From assembly GCF_009932375.1 (NCBI RefSeq), contig NZ_BLJG01000054.1, positions 1 through 36,703 on the forward strand: a DNA stretch of 36,703 nt, written 5' to 3'. A model generated the notes under the pieces. The model was not told where the DNA came from. It did no database searches and worked only from the letters and a program-made list of their open reading frames with translations. Source of the stretch: Pseudomonas juntendi. GTDB taxonomy: Bacteria; Pseudomonadota; Gammaproteobacteria; Pseudomonadales; Pseudomonadaceae. Positions 33,230 through 36,703 of the stretch are shown here, piece by piece (positions within the stretch are counted from its first letter, which is position 1; each line of letters opens with the position of its first letter). Position numbers and translations under genes: made by a program.

Positions 33230-35394
33230 GCGATTCGATCAATGTAACCCTGCCCACCCAGCCAGCGGCAGCAGCGCCGGAGGCGGCCCCCCGCCCAGAC
33301 CTGGGGCCGTGGCTGGAGGTGATGCTGCAGGTGGCGCACCACTACCGCCTGGACGTGTCGCCCCAGCGTATTCGCCTGGCGGCGGTGGAGGATGCCCGGC
33401 CGCTGGACGAAATTCTTCGCCACATGGCCCGCCAGGCCGGCCTGGCACTGCGCTTCGTGCGCTTCGATGCCAAGGGCCTGCGGCAATGGCGTACACCGCT
33501 GGTACTGGAGCTGGACGATGGCCAGTTGGCCGTGGTCGAGGCAGTCACCGAAGAAGATGACCTGGCGGTGGTGTTCGCCGGTGACCAGGGCCTGACCACA
33601 CGCCTGCCCCGCGCCACGCTCAAGGGCCGCATCACCCGGGTTGCGCTGTTGCGCCCGGCGCGGCCGTTGCGCGATGTGCGCACCGATGACTACACCGCCC
33701 CCTACGACCGCCACTGGTTCGCCCGTATCGTGCTGCGCGACCTGCGCCCCTATGGGCAGGTGATGGTCGCCTCGCTGGTGGCCAACGTGCTGGCGCTGGC
33801 CGGGGTGCTGTTTTCGATGCAGGTCTACGACCGTGTGATCCCGGCAGAATCACTGCCCACCTTGTACGTGCTGTTCGGCGGCGTGGTGCTGGCGCTGGTG
33901 TTCGACTTCAGCATGCGCCTGCTGCGCCTGAAGGTCACCGACCTGCTCGGCAAGCGCGCCGACCTGCGGGTGAGTGACCTGGTCTATGGCCATGCCTTGC
34001 GCCTGCGCAACTCGGTGCGGCCGAAGTCCACCGGTTCGTTCATTTCGCAACTGCGCGAGCTGGAGTCGATCCGCGATTTGATCACCTCCAGTACTGCCAC
34101 GGCGTTGGCGGACCTGCCATTCTTCCTGCTGTTCTTGTTCGTGTTCTGGCTGATCGGCGGCGTGCTGGTGTTCATTCCGCTGGTGGCGCTGCTGGCCATG
34201 CTGCTGCCAGGCCTGCTGGCGCAGCGGCGCCTGGCGCGGCTGGCCAACGCCTCGATGCGCGAGTCGGCGCTGCGCAACGCCATGCTGGTGGAAAGCATCC
34301 AGGGCCTGGACGAAATCAAGGCGCTGCAGGCCGAAGCACGCTTCGAGCGCCAGTGGAACCAGTACAACGCAGCCTGTGCACATACCAACCTGCGCCTGCG
34401 CACGCTCACCAACGGCCTGGTGACCTGGACCCAGAACGTGCAAGGTGCCGTGTTTGCCGTGGTCATCGTGGTCGGTGCACCGATGGTGATCGCCGGCGAC
34501 CTCACCACCGGTAGCCTGGTGGCAGCGTCGATGCTGTCGTCGCGGATGATGGCGCCGCTGGCCCAGCTGACCCATGTGCTGACCCGCTGGCAGCAGGCCA
34601 AGGTCGCCCTGCAAGGCCTGGACAAACTGATGCAGTCGGCGGTCGACCACCCCGAAGGCGAAGCGCGCGTGCACCTGCCGGCAATCCGCGGTGAATACCG
34701 CCTGCGCCAGGCCAACTTCCGCTACAGCGAAGAATCCCCCCCGGTGCTCAACATTGGGCAACTGGATATTCAGCCGGGCGAACGCATTGCAGTGCTCGGC
34801 CGCAACGGCGCGGGCAAGTCCACCCTGCTGCAGGCGTTGGGCGGGGCCATGGACCTGGTACAGGGCGAGGTCAGCCTGGACGGCATCGCCCTGGCCCACC
34901 TCGACCCTGCCGACCTGCGCCGCGACGTAGGCTTGCTGCCGCAGTACGCGCGGCTGTTCCACGGCACCCTGCGGGAAAACCTGACCCTCGGTGCCGGCCA
35001 GGCCAGCGACCAGGAACTGGTGGCCGCGCTGGCTGCCACCGGGGCGCTGGACTTTGTCCGCCGCCTGCCCAAGGGTATGGACCACCTGATCCTCGAAGGC
35101 GGCCTGGGCCTGTCTGGCGGCCAGCGCCAGGCACTGGTGCTGTCGCGCCTGTTGGTGCGCCAGCCACAGGTGCTGCTGCTGGATGAACCTACGGCATCGC
35201 TGGACGACATGACCGAGCGCAAACTGCTGGATAACCTGGAGCGCTTCTGCCAGGGCCGCACGCTGGTGATCGCTACCCACCGCCTGAGCGTGCTGCAACG
35301 GGTCGAGCGCATTGTGGTGCTCGACGGTGGGCGCATCGTCATCGATGACACCCGCGATGCCGCATTGGCCAAACTGCAAGGAGCGCAGGCATGA
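33226..35394 (+). CDS. Type I secretion ABC exporter with C39-like domain
   Basis: This 722-residue inner-membrane exporter is of the LapB/RtxB type. Residues ~30-145 form a degenerate C39 peptidase-like domain: the usual catalytic Cys is replaced in the VAHHYRLDVSP region, as in exporters of large adhesins that bind but do not cut the substrate. A six-helix membrane domain spans ~175-470. The nucleotide-binding domain has Walker A GRNGAGKST (about 526-534), signature LSGGQRQ (about 629-635) and Walker B VLLLDEPTASLDD, with switch His in ATHRLSVL. ATGA overlaps join it to both neighbours, implying translational coupling. The obvious substrate is the adhesin encoded upstream. Confidence 0.93.
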   Translation: MSDSINVTLPTQPAAAAPEAAPRPDLGPWLEVMLQVAHHYRLDVSPQRIRLAAVEDARPLDEILRHMARQAGLALRFVRFDAKGLRQWRTPLVLELDDGQLAVVEAVTEEDDLAVVFAGDQGLTTRLPRATLKGRITRVALLRPARPLRDVRTDDYTAPYDRHWFARIVLRDLRPYGQVMVASLVANVLALAGVLFSMQVYDRVIPAESLPTLYVLFGGVVLALVFDFSMRLLRLKVTDLLGKRADLRVSDLVYGHALRLRNSVRPKSTGSFISQLRELESIRDLITSSTATALADLPFFLLFLFVFWLIGGVLVFIPLVALLAMLLPGLLAQRRLARLANASMRESALRNAMLVESIQGLDEIKALQAEARFERQWNQYNAACAHTNLRLRTLTNGLVTWTQNVQGAVFAVVIVVGAPMVIAGDLTTGSLVAASMLSSRMMAPLAQLTHVLTRWQQAKVALQGLDKLMQSAVDHPEGEARVHLPAIRGEYRLRQANFRYSEESPPVLNIGQLDIQPGERIAVLGRNGAGKSTLLQALGGAMDLVQGEVSLDGIALAHLDPADLRRDVGLLPQYARLFHGTLRENLTLGAGQASDQELVAALAATGALDFVRRLPKGMDHLILEGGLGLSGGQRQALVLSRLLVRQPQVLLLDEPTASLDDMTERKLLDNLERFCQGRTLVIATHRLSVLQRVERIVVLDGGRIVIDDTRDAALAKLQGAQA

Positions 35395-36575
35395 GCAACC
35401 ACGAACTCCCGGCGTCCTACCTGGACGGGCAGGACGACCAGGCCGTATTCCGCGCCGGGCGCCTCATCACCCTCAGCGCGCTGATGCTGGCCGCGTTCCT
35501 GGCCTGGGCCGCCTGGTTCGAGGTGACCGAGGTTTCCACCGGTACCGGCAAGGTCATCCCCAGCTCCCGGGAGCAGGTGATCCAGTCGTTCGAAGGGGGG
35601 ATCGTGGCGCAGATGAACGTGGCCGAAGGCGACCTGGTCGAGCGCGGCCAGGTACTGGCCCAGTTGGACCCGACCAAGACCGCCTCCAGCGTGGGCGAAA
35701 GCGAAGCCAAGTACCGCGCCGCCAAAGCCAGCCAGGCCCGGCTGCAAGCCGAGGTGACCGGCAAGCCGCTGACCTTCCCGGCCAGCCTGCGCGACTCGCC
35801 CGAGCTGATCGAAGCGGAAACGGCGCTGTACCAGACCCGCCGCCGTGGCCTGGAGCAGACCCTGGCCGGCATCGAGGATTCGCTGCGGCTGGTGCGCAGC
35901 GAGCTGAAGATCACCGAAAACCTGGCGAAAATGGGCGCCTCCAGCCGGGTCGAGGTCATCCGCCTGAACCGCCAGCGTTCGGAGCTTGAACTCAAAGCCA
36001 ACGAGGCCCGGTCCGACTACCTGGTGCGCGCCCGGGAAGAGCTGGCCAAGGCCAGCGCCGAGGCCGACAGCCTGTCAGAGGTGATCCGCGGGCGCAGCGA
36101 CTCGCTCACCCGCCTGACCCTGCGTTCGCCGGTGCGCGGCATCGTCAAGGACATCGAGGTGAACACCCTGGGCGGCGTGGTACAGCCCGGTGGCCAGGTG
36201 ATGAAAATCGTGCCGATGGACGAGCGCCTGCTGATCGAAACCCGCATCGCCCCGCGCGACATTGCCTTCATCCACCCCGACCAGGCGGCCAAGGTCAAGA
36301 TCAGTGCCTATGACTATTCGGTGTATGGCGGGCTGGATGGCAAGGTGGTGGGTATTTCGCCGGATACCTTGCAAGACGAGGTAAAACCGGAAATCTACTA
36401 CTACCGCGTGTTCATCCGTACCGAGCAGGACAGCCTGAAGAACAAGGCCGGCAAGCACTTCGCGATTGTCCCGGGGATGATTGCCACAGTGGATATCCGC
36501 ACTGGCGAGAAAACCATCCTCGATTACCTGATCAAACCGCTGAACCGGGCCAAGGAGGCCCTGCGCGAGCGGTAA
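35391..36575 (+). CDS. HlyD-family type I secretion periplasmic adaptor
   Basis: This 394-residue membrane-fusion protein has a short cytosolic head, one membrane helix (about 30-48, ITLSALMLAAFLAWAAWF) and the lipoyl motif split around a coiled coil. The halves are QVIQSFEGGIVAQMNVAEGDLVERGQVLAQLDPT and later TLRSPVRGIVKDIEVNTLGGVVQPGGQVMKIVP. The intervening ~150 residues are helical (EQTLAGIEDSLRLVRSELKI). The C-terminal beta-barrel ends HFAIVPGMIATVDIRTGEKTILDYLIKPL, the classic HlyD/LapC ending. It completes the tripartite channel with the ABC exporter and TolC-like protein. No terminator is visible after its TAA. Confidence 0.93.
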   Translation: MSNHELPASYLDGQDDQAVFRAGRLITLSALMLAAFLAWAAWFEVTEVSTGTGKVIPSSREQVIQSFEGGIVAQMNVAEGDLVERGQVLAQLDPTKTASSVGESEAKYRAAKASQARLQAEVTGKPLTFPASLRDSPELIEAETALYQTRRRGLEQTLAGIEDSLRLVRSELKITENLAKMGASSRVEVIRLNRQRSELELKANEARSDYLVRAREELAKASAEADSLSEVIRGRSDSLTRLTLRSPVRGIVKDIEVNTLGGVVQPGGQVMKIVPMDERLLIETRIAPRDIAFIHPDQAAKVKISAYDYSVYGGLDGKVVGISPDTLQDEVKPEIYYYRVFIRTEQDSLKNKAGKHFAIVPGMIATVDIRTGEKTILDYLIKPLNRAKEALRER

Positions 36576-36588
36576 CTGGCCGGGGCCC

Positions 36589-36634
36589 ACAGGCGCTGCA
36601 TATCTTCTGACAAACACCTGTCAGCCCTGATGCG
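36589..36634. repeat. 46-bp dispersed intergenic repeat, copy 2
   Basis: This matches 142-187 at 43 of 46 positions without gaps. It begins 13 nt past the adaptor stop. The sequence just after it (atccctgtgggag) looks like the head of a REP element and supplies the Shine-Dalgarno of the next ORF. Confidence 0.7.
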
Positions 36635-36652
36635 ATCCCTGTGGGAGATTCT

Positions 36653-36703
36653 ATGGTTTCTGGCAAGGGTAGCCGCAGCATGTTCAGCGCCTGGGAGATC
36701 GAG
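36653..36703 (+). CDS. Partial gene, N-terminal 17 codons only
   Basis: An ATG with GGGAG about 7 nt upstream opens MVSGKGSRSMFSAWEIE and runs off the window. A second ATG (codon 10, MFSAWEIE) is an alternative start. Seventeen residues are too few to name a family; it may be a gene following the adhesin operon. Confidence 0.4.
   Translation, partial: MVSGKGSRSMFSAWEIE

Noticed and set aside
1..36703. CRISPR array or phage remnant
   Set aside because: The only regular repeats are protein-coding (lapF) or REP-like; there are no spacer-like units, cas genes, integrase or tRNA attachment site.

Overview
The window is a stretch of high-GC Gammaproteobacterial chromosome that reads as a Pseudomonas putida-group genome. 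The diagnostic order is an alaC-like aminotransferase, cyoEDCBA, dsbB, hmp, norR, a giant LapF-type adhesin gene and its own type I secretion genes. Putida-type REP palindromes (cores like cgcgggc-N-gcccgctccca or gtgggagcggcc) lie in most intergenic gaps. No tRNA, rRNA, CRISPR array, integrase or insertion sequence was found.

Left part (about 1-2050) is accessory. It holds REP-like hairpins, a 46-bp dispersed repeat, and a pair of small minus-strand genes (a DUF3077-like gene and an upstream partner that seems to carry a 1-nt frameshift) behind a long structured leader. It also holds a short orphan RHS gene of lower GC, whose stop overlaps the start of an apparently truncated ORF. From 2049 to 5091, all on the minus strand, come a YkgJ-type Cys-cluster protein, an alpha/beta-hydrolase with a GWSRGG nucleophile elbow, and the aminotransferase.

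Middle part (5380-14660) is respiration and nitric-oxide defence. A compact minus-strand cyoABCDE operon encodes cytochrome bo3 ubiquinol oxidase and heme O synthase and ends in a clear rho-independent terminator. Upstream lie a perfect Anr/FNR box and a dsbB gene. The flavohemoprotein gene hmp and its activator gene norR are divergent. The gap between them shows a textbook layout: a sigma54-like promoter, a perfect IHF consensus, and two GT-N7-AC elements.

Right part (14661-36575) is a four-gene plus-strand biofilm adhesin locus. It consists of a 5,626-residue LapF-type protein and a TolC-like outer-membrane protein, ABC exporter and HlyD-type adaptor; the last three are joined by ATGA overlaps. 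By hand count the adhesin has 56 Ig-like repeats of about 85 residues. The first half is built from a five-domain cassette recurring every ~1.29 kb, with two neighbouring cassettes nearly identical; the second half is diverged. The window ends with a second copy of the 46-bp repeat and the first 17 codons of an unidentified gene.

The most rewarding points for follow-up are the cassette structure of lapF and its likely length variation, the switch-like leader of the small gene pair, the sigma54/IHF/NorR control region, the Anr box with adjacent dyad upstream of cyo, and the truncated ORF coupled to the RHS gene.
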